From: Pseudoalteromonas peptidolytica
Lineage (GTDB): Bacteria; Pseudomonadota; Gammaproteobacteria; Enterobacterales; Alteromonadaceae
Assembly: GCF_012641745.1 (NCBI RefSeq)
Contig: NZ_WEHZ01000017.1
Location: forward strand, 1 to 64,000
Length of the DNA: 64,000 nucleotides
Reading direction: 5' to 3'
This document shows positions 39,446 through 48,351 of this stretch, in pieces. Every line of letters starts with the position of its first letter. Positions within the stretch are counted from its first letter, which is position 1. Under the pieces are notes generated by a model, which saw only the letters and a program-made list of their open reading frames with translations, was not told where the DNA came from and did no database searches. The translations under genes were made by a program, and so were the position numbers.

Positions 39446-41167
39446 TCAAGCGTGGAAATCAGTTTTTGATACTTTGACTTCCGCAACAATTTCTTTGCGG
39501 ATAACATAATCACCAAAACACTCGCCTTCTTTACGCTCTTTAACCCACTGCCCAATCAGCTCATCAAGAGCGGGAAGAAATACCTCTTCACCGACATTTT
39601 CCAAGTACAGTTTAGGAATACGAGTACCCGCGCGGTTACCGCCTAAATACATATTGTATTTACCAAGTCCTTTACCAACGAACCCAACTTCAGCGAGCAT
39701 CGCTCGGCCACAGCCATTAGGACAACCAACGACACGAAGAATAATATTCTCCTCAGCCACCCCGTGCTTAGCGAGCAAATCTTCGACTTGTGTTACAAGC
39801 CCTGGTAAATAGCGTTCTGCTTCTGCCATTGCCAATGGACATGTTGGTAGTGACACACATGCCATGGAGTTTTTGCGCTGCTCTGAATGCTTACTATCAA
39901 TCAAACCATGCTCGCGGGCGATTTGCTCGATTTGCGCTTTATCTTCAGCCGCAACACCAGCAATAATAAGATTTTGATTTGCAGTCATGCGGAAATCACC
40001 TTTATGGATCTCTGCAATTTTGCGACAACCAGTTTTTAGAGGTTTATCTGGGAAATCTAAAATACGGCCATTTTCGATAAACACCGTTAAGTGATGCTTA
40101 CCATCGATACCTTCAACCCAACCAAAACGGTCACCACGATGCGTAAATTCATAGGGGCGGCTTGGTTCAAATTTCATACCGGCACGATTTTCAACTTCCG
40201 CCTTAAACACCTCAGTGCCAAATGTATCTAGCGTATATTTGGTTTTTGCGTTTTTACGGTTTACTCGGTTACCCCAGTCACGCTGCACAGAGACCACATG
40301 CTCAGCAACAGCAAGCGTGTGCTCAAGCGGGATAAAACCGAGGTCATCTGCTTTACGTGGATAGGTATTCACATCACCATGGGTCATCGCCAAACCACCG
40401 CCCACAAGCACATTGAAGCCAACTAGTTTGCCGTCATCAGCAATAGCAACAAAGTTGAGGTCATTCGCATGTACGTCTACTTCGTTATTTGGTGGAATGG
40501 TTACCGTAGTTTTGAACTTACGCGGTAGATAAGTATCACCTAAAATCGGTTCAGCTGTTGTTTCCGTTTTTTCACCGTTCAACCAGATCTCGGCATATGC
40601 TTTGGTTTTTGGTAATAAGTGCTCAGAAATCTTGGCCGCCCACTCATAAGCTTCTTGATGTAACCCAGACTCAACAGGGTTTGTGGTACACAACACGTTA
40701 CGGTTTACATCACCAGCCGTCGCAATAGAGTCGATCCCGACGCTATTTAGCAATTGGTGCATACCTTTGATGTTTGGCTTCAATACACCGTGGAATTGGA
40801 AAGTTTGGCGCGTTGTTAGACGAATACTACCGTACATGGTTTTATCCGCTGCAAACTCATCAATTGCCAACCACTGGTGTGGTTTAATGATGCCGCCAGG
40901 CATACGAGCACGAAGCATCACGTTATGCAATGGCTCAAGGCGTTGCTTAGTACGCTCAGGACGGATATCGCGGTCGTCTTGCTGATACATACCGTGGAAG
41001 CGGATAAGTTGAAAATTATCCGCTGTAAAGCCACCGGTTAGCTGATCGGTCAGATCCGTTGAAATTGTGCCTCGCAAGTGGGCACTTTGTGACTTCAAAC
41101 GCTCGTTATCAGAAAACTTTGCGCTTGCATCGAGCTTACTATTCGGTTTGATTTCAGAATTGCTCAT
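39446..41167 (-). CDS. cysI: Sulfite reductase (NADPH) hemoprotein beta-subunit
   Basis: The 573-residue siroheme/[4Fe-4S] subunit carries out the six-electron reduction of sulfite to sulfide. Cluster ligands are in [19 protein letters not shown] and [15 protein letters not shown]. Siroheme-binding arginines are in [13 protein letters not shown], and the N-terminal [12 protein letters not shown] is typical. It follows cysJ by 44 bases. Length is close to E. coli CysI (570). Confidence 0.98.
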   Translation of the reverse strand: MSNSEIKPNSKLDASAKFSDNERLKSQSAHLRGTISTDLTDQLTGGFTADNFQLIRFHGMYQQDDRDIRPERTKQRLEPLHNVMLRARMPGGIIKPHQWLAIDEFAADKTMYGSIRLTTRQTFQFHGVLKPNIKGMHQLLNSVGIDSIATAGDVNRNVLCTTNPVESGLHQEAYEWAAKISEHLLPKTKAYAEIWLNGEKTETTAEPILGDTYLPRKFKTTVTIPPNNEVDVHANDLNFVAIADDGKLVGFNVLVGGGLAMTHGDVNTYPRKADDLGFIPLEHTLAVAEHVVSVQRDWGNRVNRKNAKTKYTLDTFGTEVFKAEVENRAGMKFEPSRPYEFTHRGDRFGWVEGIDGKHHLTVFIENGRILDFPDKPLKTGCRKIAEIHKGDFRMTANQNLIIAGVAAEDKAQIEQIAREHGLIDSKHSEQRKNSMACVSLPTCPLAMAEAERYLPGLVTQVEDLLAKHGVAEENIILRVVGCPNGCGRAMLAEVGFVGKGLGKYNMYLGGNRAGTRIPKLYLENVGEEVFLPALDELIGQWVKERKEGECFGDYVIRKEIVAEVKVSKTDFHA

Positions 41168-41211
41168 TGTCTTTCCTACATTAAAATTGGCTGACGGTAT
41201 AACAAGACGTG

Positions 41212-43029
41212 TTAGTAAACGTCTTTCTGATAACGGTTTGCGCTGCGCAATGCTTTTAGATATTGCTCAGCTTGTTCATCATCTTTCCCTCCATGGGTTT
41301 TAATGATGTCGATAAGTGCTTGATGTACATCCTTAGCCATTCTAGTGGCATCGCCACAAACGTAAAAATGGGCACCCTTTTCAAGCCAAGCAAACACAGC
41401 TTCGCCTTTCTCTCTCAACCTATCTTGCACGTAAATCTTTTCTGCCTGATCACGGCTAAACGCTAAATCTACATGGGTCAATAGACCCGACTTTACGTAT
41501 TTTTGAATTTCTACTTGATATAGGAAATCTTCAGTGAAGTGTGGATTGCCAAAAAACAGCCAGTTTTCACCTTCAGCGTCTCGTGCTTCACGCTCTTGTA
41601 GGAAGGCTCTGAACGGCGCGATACCAGTACCTGGCCCTACCATAATCACAGGTGTTGTATTGTCACTCGGCAACCTAAAGTTATCATTATGCTCACTGAA
41701 TACTTTAACTTTAGCCCCTTCTTCAGCACGATTCGCTAAGTAGCCTGAGCAGCCGCCGAAGTGTTTTTCACCAAAAGCATCAAACTCCACTAAGCCAACG
41801 GTGAGGTGTACTTCCTCTTCAACTTCCGCTTGACTTGACGCGATGGAATACAAACGCGCTTGCAATTTACGACAGCAATCAACCAACGCTTGCGCCTCAA
41901 TGTTCGCAGGGTTTTGTTTAATCACATCAAAGATCTGTCGCTCTTCAATATAGGCACGTAATGCCGCTTTATCGTTTGCAAGTGCGCTTAGTTCCTCATT
42001 CCCAGTCGCTATCGCATATTTTTCAACAAAGCCTGGATATGACTGTGTTAGCTCAAGATGCTCAATTAAGGCTGTTTCTACTGAAACAGTTAGGTCACCC
42101 ACCTTGACAGTTTGCGCTTTATCAAGGTTAAGTACCTCAAGAATAGCAGCCACTTCTTGTGGATCATTTAAGAAGTACACGCCAAGAGAGTCTCCTGGTT
42201 GATAAGTAATATCAGAGCCTTCAAGTGAAATCTCGATATGACGAACATCTTTACTGGAATTTCTCCCGGTTATTTTTTGAACCACATTTAGCTCTGCGGC
42301 AAACGGATTTTGTTTGGTATATTGACTGGCGACAGGCTCTGGCATGCCAAAGGGCATGCTGATGACATTACCACCTCCGGTTTGCTGCGCTTTGAGCTCT
42401 GGCTCAAATACGTCTAATGCTTGTGTTATCCACTCTTGCGCTTGCGCTTCATAGTCTACATCTAAGTCAATACGGGGGACGGCAATCTCAGCACCTAACG
42501 CGCCTAGTCGTGCTTCAAAATCTTTTGCTGTCTGGCAGAAAAATTCATAACTGGTATCTCCAAGACCGATAACAGCTTGTTTCACGCCAGCAAGTTTAGG
42601 GGCTTTTTTACTCACCAAAAATTCATGTAATGCTTCAGCATCTTCAGGCGGTTCACCATCACCATAAGTTGAAACAGCAATCACCAAAAACTTTTCTTTT
42701 TTTAGGTTAGCTGGTTTGTAATCTGCCATATTAACGAGCTTGGTCGTCAACCCCCGCGCTTCAGCTTGGGTCTTGATAAGCGTTGCGACACCTTTTGCGT
42801 TGCCAGTTTGTGAACCATATAAAATAGTTAATGGTGCAGAGTCACCAACACTCGCAGTTGCTTGACCAGCTACACCTGATAAAGCAGCTGAATTGGCTGT
42901 GGCTGCCAAGTAGCCACTCACCCATGCCTGCTGGATTGGATTTAGCTCCCCAACTAAGCCTTGTAATTTTTGCAGTTGTTCATTTGTCAGCGGACTTGCT
43001 GCAGCACTAAGTTGACTTAACAACATCAT
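41212..43029 (-). CDS. cysJ: Sulfite reductase (NADPH) flavoprotein alpha-subunit
   Basis: This diflavin reductase of about 605 residues passes electrons from NADPH through FAD and FMN to CysI. The flavodoxin-like domain begins [17 protein letters not shown], the FAD site is [18 protein letters not shown], and the NADPH domain has [17 protein letters not shown] and ends RYQKDVY. I chose the ATG at 43029, preceded by GGGGA; 43026 is equally possible. The frame stays open upstream to 43122, with an ATG at 43062, but without a ribosome-binding site. First gene of cysJIH. Confidence 0.96.
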   Translation of the reverse strand: MMLLSQLSAAASPLTNEQLQKLQGLVGELNPIQQAWVSGYLAATANSAALSGVAGQATASVGDSAPLTILYGSQTGNAKGVATLIKTQAEARGLTTKLVNMADYKPANLKKEKFLVIAVSTYGDGEPPEDAEALHEFLVSKKAPKLAGVKQAVIGLGDTSYEFFCQTAKDFEARLGALGAEIAVPRIDLDVDYEAQAQEWITQALDVFEPELKAQQTGGGNVISMPFGMPEPVASQYTKQNPFAAELNVVQKITGRNSSKDVRHIEISLEGSDITYQPGDSLGVYFLNDPQEVAAILEVLNLDKAQTVKVGDLTVSVETALIEHLELTQSYPGFVEKYAIATGNEELSALANDKAALRAYIEERQIFDVIKQNPANIEAQALVDCCRKLQARLYSIASSQAEVEEEVHLTVGLVEFDAFGEKHFGGCSGYLANRAEEGAKVKVFSEHNDNFRLPSDNTTPVIMVGPGTGIAPFRAFLQEREARDAEGENWLFFGNPHFTEDFLYQVEIQKYVKSGLLTHVDLAFSRDQAEKIYVQDRLREKGEAVFAWLEKGAHFYVCGDATRMAKDVHQALIDIIKTHGGKDDEQAEQYLKALRSANRYQKDVY

Positions 43030-43298
43030 GGATCCCCGTACCCAAAAGGTTTGCTTGCTCATTGCATCATTGGCTCGCTCACAGCGGAGCCTGCTTTTAT
43101 AAGCCTGAAGCATACGTGGCAAAAGATAAGATCAAAAAGAATAGAATCTGCTTTTATATTCCTTTTAGTTATTGAAGATGAAAAAGTCCAAATAAAATAA
43201 CTTAAAAGAAGTGCAATATTTAGCCTTTAAAAGTATTAACATTGCCGTAACAGAGTTGATGTAAAATCAACCTGTCAAATAGACAAATCAATAATATA

Positions 43299-43317
43299 GA
43301 TAATGATAATAATGAGA
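43299..43317. promoter_or_regulatory. Candidate Fur box before extracellular endonuclease
   Basis: GATAATGATAATAATGAGA matches the Fur consensus in its first 12 bases and at 15 of 19 overall. It ends 6 bases before the chosen ATG (43324), so a bound regulator would block initiation. It is the best Fur-like match in the window. Tandem GATAAT hexamers can also arise in AT-rich leader DNA. Confidence 0.45.
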
Positions 43318-43323
43318 GTAAAA

Positions 43324-44934
43324 ATGAAACACGGGAAATATAAACACCTGCTCATCGGGTCGTGCTGTTCACTATTGAGCCTAAACGCCACTGCACAAGT
43401 GCAAAATGGCAGCTTTGAAAGTTGGAGTGGACAGGCTCCAAGTGGATGGACGACGATTGATTCTGGAATAACGCTATCTTCAGTCACAAGCCCTGTAAAA
43501 GATGGCAACTATGCTGCCGCAATTCAGGTTAATACTGCAACTCAAAGTAGTACAGACTTGCAACAACAAGTTAATGTTGAAGCAGGAAAAAGCTATCAAT
43601 TTAGCGCATGGGTTTATCATACTGAGGGTGGTGTCAAAGCAAGGTTAGTGGTGGATGGCTATCATGGTTACTCAGACCAGTTCAATGTCGGACAATGGCA
43701 GCAGATTAATCACACCTATACAGCAACCGCAACGACTACTATCAATGTTGGTTTACGCTTTTATGATGGAAGTGGCTTTGATGGCAGTGAAACCGTTTAT
43801 GTTGACGGCTTTGCACCAAGTAATGTGACGCCAGAACCACCGACAAGTTGTCAAAGCAACAGCTTAAATCTTGCTTTGATCACTGATAACTATGCCAGTG
43901 AAACCAGTTGGAAAATTACCAATACCGCAGGTAGTACAATCGCAAGTGGCGGTAATTATAGCAACAACCAATCCGTTAACGAGGGAATTTGCCTTGCCGA
44001 TGGTAATTACACCTTCACTATTTTAGATAGCTACGGTGATGGCATTTGTTGTAGCAATGGTAGTGGGCAATATACTTTAACACATGGCTCTAAAACGATT
44101 GCATCTGGGGGACAGTTTACCAGCCGTCAAGATCATAGCTTTAGCCTTGGTAGCACGTTACCACCACCAACGGGAGATGGATACTACGCCACTACCGCGG
44201 GGCTAAGCGGTTATGCACTTAAAACGGAACTGCACCGTATCATCCGAAATCATCAATCTCAGGGCTACTCGGCAATTTGGGGCTTCATAGATCAAAGTGA
44301 ACGAGATAACTACTTTGAAAAAGATAATAGTATTCTTGATAGGTACTCTGAAAAACCATCGGTAAGTGACAGCATCACTTATGTTTCAACCGGTTCACAG
44401 TGTGGCACCTACCGTGTAGAAGGAGACTGCTATAACCGTGAGCACTCTTTCCCTAAATCTTGGTTTGGCGGAAAAGTAGAGCCGATGAATTCAGACATCC
44501 ATCATATTTTCGCCTCTGATGGTTATGTTAATTCAAAACGGAGTAACTTCCCTTTTGGTGAAGTCGGCAGTGCCTCTTACACCTCAAGTAATGGTAGTCG
44601 CGTAGGTTCTGCTACAGGTATTAACTATAGTGGTACTGTATTTGAGCCTATCGATGCTTTTAAAGGAGACTTTGCCCGTGTCTATTTTTATATGGCAACA
44701 CGCTATCAAGATGTTATCGCTAACTGGCAAAATAACACCAGCTATAGTGATGCTGTATTAAACGGTAGTCAGGATCAGGTATTCGAGACTTGGGTTGTTA
44801 ATATGCTAAAGAGATGGCATAACGAAGACCCTGTTGATGCGCTTGAACAAGCTCGTAACCAAGCCGCTTATGAATTCCAAGGGAATCGTAATCCTTTTGT
44901 AGATCACCCTGAATTTGTTGAAGCCATTTGGTAA
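43324..44934 (+). CDS. Secreted modular endonuclease I family protein
   Basis: After a signal peptide (KHLLIGSCCSLLSLNATAQ) comes a carbohydrate-binding-like jelly-roll (about residues 20-165, starting VQNGSFESWSGQAPSGW). A second beta domain (about 177-280) contains LDSYGDGICCSNGSG. The catalytic domain (about 285-536) carries YNREHSFPKSWF and SDIHHIFASDGYVNSKR, motifs of the Bacillus BsnI/YurI-type endonuclease I family. It is likely an extracellular, divalent-cation-dependent nuclease acting on DNA or RNA, held near surfaces by its accessory domains. The ATG at 43324 is preferred over 43303 or 43312, with GAGAG 5 bases upstream. Confidence 0.9.
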   Translation: MKHGKYKHLLIGSCCSLLSLNATAQVQNGSFESWSGQAPSGWTTIDSGITLSSVTSPVKDGNYAAAIQVNTATQSSTDLQQQVNVEAGKSYQFSAWVYHTEGGVKARLVVDGYHGYSDQFNVGQWQQINHTYTATATTTINVGLRFYDGSGFDGSETVYVDGFAPSNVTPEPPTSCQSNSLNLALITDNYASETSWKITNTAGSTIASGGNYSNNQSVNEGICLADGNYTFTILDSYGDGICCSNGSGQYTLTHGSKTIASGGQFTSRQDHSFSLGSTLPPPTGDGYYATTAGLSGYALKTELHRIIRNHQSQGYSAIWGFIDQSERDNYFEKDNSILDRYSEKPSVSDSITYVSTGSQCGTYRVEGDCYNREHSFPKSWFGGKVEPMNSDIHHIFASDGYVNSKRSNFPFGEVGSASYTSSNGSRVGSATGINYSGTVFEPIDAFKGDFARVYFYMATRYQDVIANWQNNTSYSDAVLNGSQDQVFETWVVNMLKRWHNEDPVDALEQARNQAAYEFQGNRNPFVDHPEFVEAIW

Positions 44935-44963
44935 TGTAAAAGTCTAAAATTAGTCTTTACAAC

Positions 44964-44989
44964 CTAGTCCTCCTTACGAGGAGGACTAG
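44964..44989. terminator. Convergent-gene hairpin after the endonuclease
   Basis: A 10-bp perfect stem CTAGTCCTCC / GGAGGACTAG with a 6-base loop lies between the endonuclease stop and the convergent 45029-46195 gene. There is no U-tract on either side, so it is probably a 3'-end stabiliser or a weak two-way terminator. Confidence 0.5.
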
Positions 44990-45028
44990 CCTGCACATCT
45001 TATCAAAAGTTGTTGTAATAGAATTCCA

Positions 45029-46195
45029 CTAACGCGGATTTATCGTCAATGGCTCTAAGGTTATCTTGGCGTTGCCGCTTGCCCCCATATGATTGCTATA
45101 ACGCTGACCTTCAAATAAGGTGTAGTACACATCCACGTAATCATCGTCATTAGTAAACCAGTGACTTGGCATGGCCTTTATCAATTGGTTGGTTAGCTGT
45201 GGGATCAGCGCATATCCTTGAACGTTTGGATCAGGGATCGCACGCATCACTTGTGTCACAATATCTAAGAAAGTTGTCGCCAATTCTTGATAATTTGTGT
45301 TGTCATCCTGTTCCATCAGTAACAAATCAGCCGCTTGCCAACGATATCTTTCCCAATGAATGATAATTTGATTTGGTGTGTAGTCTCTACCGTCATGATC
45401 TAGATATGGCATATCAACAATATCAAGTACAGGCTCGTCGCGCGAAGGGTTAACACCTGTCACAATACCATATACTTCTGCTGCGCCAGACACCCAAGGC
45501 TCTTGGTCATTATTCAACCTAATCTTTTTTAGCACACTGGTAGAAATCGGCGCAGCTTCGTCATTAGCCTGCATTTCAGCCGATGGCATCATCATTCCTT
45601 GCTTTGCAAATACTCGCTTCATGACCTCAAGCCCTTCAGCTTTGGTTTTCTTTGCGTCAAGCTCCACGATAAGCACTGGCCGCTCAGGCATCTTGTGTGC
45701 ATCCAGTAAATGCAATTGTCCATGTTGATCGAATGCTTCGACATATTGCCACGACTTATCATCGCCCTTGGGTGCAAATGCGATTAGAGGCACTTCACCT
45801 TGCTGCCATTTTGTAAGCATTTGGCTTGAGGCAATACGTAGTTGATAAAGGTTAGATGTGTTATCAGTTAACCCTTTCAACGCACGAGTGTATTGACTAG
45901 CCTCTGTCATTAACTTTGCAGCCGCCCCACCAACTTGTAATTGTTCTAATGAGATAGTGTCTTGGTATTCACTAAGCTGGGTCTGTACTTGAGTATTAAT
46001 TTGATGCAACGATAGTGCTAAATTTTTTGCTATCTGTTTCTTTATATCTGCCACCTGAACAGGTGCTGCGTTAAAAACATCAAGCCCTTGAAGTGAGCTG
46101 TAAGCATTTGGCGTCTGTGCAGTAGCTACGCTTGAAAAAGTTACACTACCAAGCATGGCAAGTGTTAGGGTAGAAAGTGTTACATGTTGTTTCAT
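45029..46195 (-). CDS. Secreted protein of unknown function (resembles DUF3103)
   Basis: This 388-residue protein has a signal peptide ending at ATAQTPNAYS. From memory, the mature part resembles the DUF3103 family found in Vibrio and Pseudoalteromonas, whose role is not known. It has a helical N-terminal half, then a beta-rich half with acidic stretches (ILDIVDMPYLDHDGRDYTPN, SHWFTNDDDYVDVYYTLFEG) that could bind divalent metals. It is convergent with the endonuclease gene. No catalytic motif is recognised. Confidence 0.8.
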   Translation of the reverse strand: MKQHVTLSTLTLAMLGSVTFSSVATAQTPNAYSSLQGLDVFNAAPVQVADIKKQIAKNLALSLHQINTQVQTQLSEYQDTISLEQLQVGGAAAKLMTEASQYTRALKGLTDNTSNLYQLRIASSQMLTKWQQGEVPLIAFAPKGDDKSWQYVEAFDQHGQLHLLDAHKMPERPVLIVELDAKKTKAEGLEVMKRVFAKQGMMMPSAEMQANDEAAPISTSVLKKIRLNNDQEPWVSGAAEVYGIVTGVNPSRDEPVLDIVDMPYLDHDGRDYTPNQIIIHWERYRWQAADLLLMEQDDNTNYQELATTFLDIVTQVMRAIPDPNVQGYALIPQLTNQLIKAMPSHWFTNDDDYVDVYYTLFEGQRYSNHMGASGNAKITLEPLTINPR

Positions 46196-46313
46196 CTTGC
46201 GTTCCTAGAAATAATCCGTCTTAGTGAACAAACAAGATAAAACAACAGGAATAATTTATCAACAAGTTAACAACGTTAACATATAAAACAATTTATTCTA
46301 AGTTTTAGAGTTT

Positions 46314-46694
46314 TTATTCTTCAATTGGGTAGAGCGTTATTTCTATTCCAGCACCAATTGCAGAAATTCTGAGCAACGTATCAACATGCAGTGCTTGAGA
46401 AAAGCACTTTGGAGACTTGCCAGAACTAAAACCAATATCAAAGGTGCGTTTTGTGCAACTAAGCCATTGCTTTAATGCGACCTTGGAGCAGGACTCAATC
46501 AGCTCACACAGCTGGTTAATCGCCTTATCAGGTGTTAGTTCGGTAGTGTTCGCTTCAATTCTAGCCAACTGACGATAATCATCTTGATCATAATGCAACA
46601 CGATAGCGTTTTTCTTCAAATCTGAAACTAACGTGCTGATATCTTGCTTAGACTCTAGTTCCAAATCGACATTTAAAAATTGAATTTCAGACAT
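46314..46694 (-). CDS. Hypothetical protein (126 aa)
   Basis: This is a soluble alpha/beta protein, MSEIQFLNVDLELESKQDIS onward, ending LLRISAIGAGIEITLYPIEE. I recall similar N- and C-terminal patterns in widespread uncharacterised proteins, and the last strand resembles DUF4279-type proteins, but no function follows. There is no signal peptide or membrane segment. AAGG is 13 bases before the ATG, so initiation looks weak. It is a single gene between the DUF3103-like and PepSY genes. Confidence 0.7.
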   Translation of the reverse strand: MSEIQFLNVDLELESKQDISTLVSDLKKNAIVLHYDQDDYRQLARIEANTTELTPDKAINQLCELIESCSKVALKQWLSCTKRTFDIGFSSGKSPKCFSQALHVDTLLRISAIGAGIEITLYPIEE

Positions 46695-46825
46695 GTGTTA
46701 AAAGCTACCTTGTAAAACTAAATGTTATAATGGCTTAATAACCTGAGATTTTGTAAAAGTAAGCAATTACCTAATCTACACTTAGGTTATCCAGAATGCG
46801 ACAATGTGACGCATTCTACACTGCG

Positions 46826-46846
46826 TATGTTATCGTTATCATATTC
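46826..46846. promoter_or_regulatory. Candidate Fur box before PepSY gene
   Basis: TGTTATCGTTATCATATTC, read on the minus strand, is an array of GATAAC/GATAAC/GAATAT hexamers, close to the GATAAT repeat that Fur recognises. It lies about 30 bases before the PepSY gene start. PepSY membrane proteins are often in iron regulons, which makes it plausible; the match is not exact. Confidence 0.35.
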
Positions 46847-46872
46847 ACGAATAACTAGAATAACATATTGTG

Positions 46873-47577
46873 ATGATTAAAAAACTGCTAAAGCCTGCCC
46901 GTAAACTCCATAAATATCTTGGTTACTTACTCTTCCTCCAGATTTTTGCTTGGCTGCTTGGGGGCTTAGTGATGAGTGCTATTCCTCTAGAAAAAGTGCA
47001 TGGCAAACATCTTGCTTTGCGCAAACTCGATAATCCGTTTTCCTCTGCTGACTATCGTGCTGACATCAATAAATTAGTACAGCAGTCAACGAAGTTGGAG
47101 CATATCCAGTTTAGTCACTTTCTTGGTTTACCTATCATCAAACTAAATCATGACGAGACACAAGTATTTAATGGCATAACTGGCGCCCCTCTGGCAGCAC
47201 CTAGTAAAATGCAAATAATTCAGCAAGCTGATAAACATGTATTAATCACTGCACAGGTGATTAGCGCGACACACCTTGCCCAAGGGCCTAGAGAAATAGG
47301 TTATAGAAAAAACGTATGGAAAGTTGAGTATGGTGATGCGCTCAATACCACACTTTATCTGAGCGCAAGCAATGGAGAAGTCATTACAGTGCGTAGCAGC
47401 CTTTGGCGTATTTTCGATTTTTTCTGGATGTTACACATTATGGATTACGACGAACGTGAGGACTTTAATAACCCATTACTTGTCTCATTTGCAGCAACAA
47501 GCGTCTTATTCTGCATAACCGGTTTATTGCTATTACTACAGTCTCCTCCTTGGCGTAAACGCCGACGGTATACATAA
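46873..47577 (+). CDS. PepSY-domain membrane protein
   Basis: This 234-residue inner-membrane protein has one membrane helix at about 17-37 (YLLFLQIFAWLLGGLVMS), a periplasmic PepSY-like region, and a C-terminal pair of hydrophobic segments (about 176-188 and 202-222) ending in basic PPWRKRRRYT. It resembles half of the PepSY-TM proteins linked to ferric-siderophore reduction. The start could be the GTG at 46870 or the ATG at 46873. A Fur-like sequence precedes it. A role in iron reduction is inference. Confidence 0.85.
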   Translation: MIKKLLKPARKLHKYLGYLLFLQIFAWLLGGLVMSAIPLEKVHGKHLALRKLDNPFSSADYRADINKLVQQSTKLEHIQFSHFLGLPIIKLNHDETQVFNGITGAPLAAPSKMQIIQQADKHVLITAQVISATHLAQGPREIGYRKNVWKVEYGDALNTTLYLSASNGEVITVRSSLWRIFDFFWMLHIMDYDEREDFNNPLLVSFAATSVLFCITGLLLLLQSPPWRKRRRYT

Positions 47578-47667
47578 TACGGCGTGTACCGCCCTATTTC
47601 GTTGTTAGTATTGATGAGTTTTTTGATATAGTGATATTCCCTGTATTCCACCCTAAGGTGAGAGGTT

Positions 47668-48288
47668 ATGTCACGCTTTTTCTACATTATAGTGCTCTAC
47701 TTCTTTGCACTAACCGCCAGTGCGCAAGATTTCAGCTCTTTCTCACAAGCTAAGAAATATCTTTCAAAACAGGTCACTGAAGATAGCCGCACCTTATATT
47801 GTAACTGTGGTATCACCAAGCGGGGTAAAAAGCTGGTACCCGACACCACAAGCTGTGGGTATACCGCTAGGTTGCCTTATACAAGAAACGGCAAAGAAAA
47901 TGCTCGAGCAAATCGCATTGAATGGGAGCATATAGTCTCGGCATGGGAGTTTGGTCATCAACTGCAATGTTGGCAACAGGGAGGTAGAAAACACTGTCGA
48001 AAAGTGAGTGAAAAGTTTAGAAAAATGGAAGCTGACATTCACAACCTTGCCCCTGCTATCGGCGAAATAAATGGTGATAGATCTAATTACCGTTTTTCTA
48101 TGCTCCCTAATACCGAAGCAAATTATGGCGCTTGCCCTGTTAAAATCGACTTTAAACTACGTCGTATCGAGCCGCCTTACTATGCAAGAAAACGCATTGC
48201 TGACGCCTATTTTTATATGGAAAAAACCTATGGTTTGAAAATATCGACTCAACAACGAAAGTTATTCACAGCTTGGCAGAAACAGTGA
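47668..48288 (+). CDS. Secreted/periplasmic endonuclease I (EndA/Dns family)
   Basis: This 206-residue nuclease has a signal peptide ending TASAQDF. The active-site stretch is ANRIEWEHIVSAWEFG, followed by EADIHNLAPAIGEINGDRSN, the His/Glu/Asn metal site of EndA, Vvn and Dns enzymes. The family degrades DNA, often RNA too, outside the cytoplasm, for nucleotide scavenging and limiting transformation. Four extra cysteines (CNCG, CGYTA, CWQQGGRKHC) fit the disulfides of the family. It is the second endonuclease-I-type gene within 4.5 kb, of a different subfamily. Confidence 0.95.
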   Translation: MSRFFYIIVLYFFALTASAQDFSSFSQAKKYLSKQVTEDSRTLYCNCGITKRGKKLVPDTTSCGYTARLPYTRNGKENARANRIEWEHIVSAWEFGHQLQCWQQGGRKHCRKVSEKFRKMEADIHNLAPAIGEINGDRSNYRFSMLPNTEANYGACPVKIDFKLRRIEPPYYARKRIADAYFYMEKTYGLKISTQQRKLFTAWQKQ

Positions 48289-48351
48289 TTGCTAGATGAG
48301 CAAAGCGATGCTAGCTTTTAGTTATACAACTAAAACAGGAACGTAAATACG

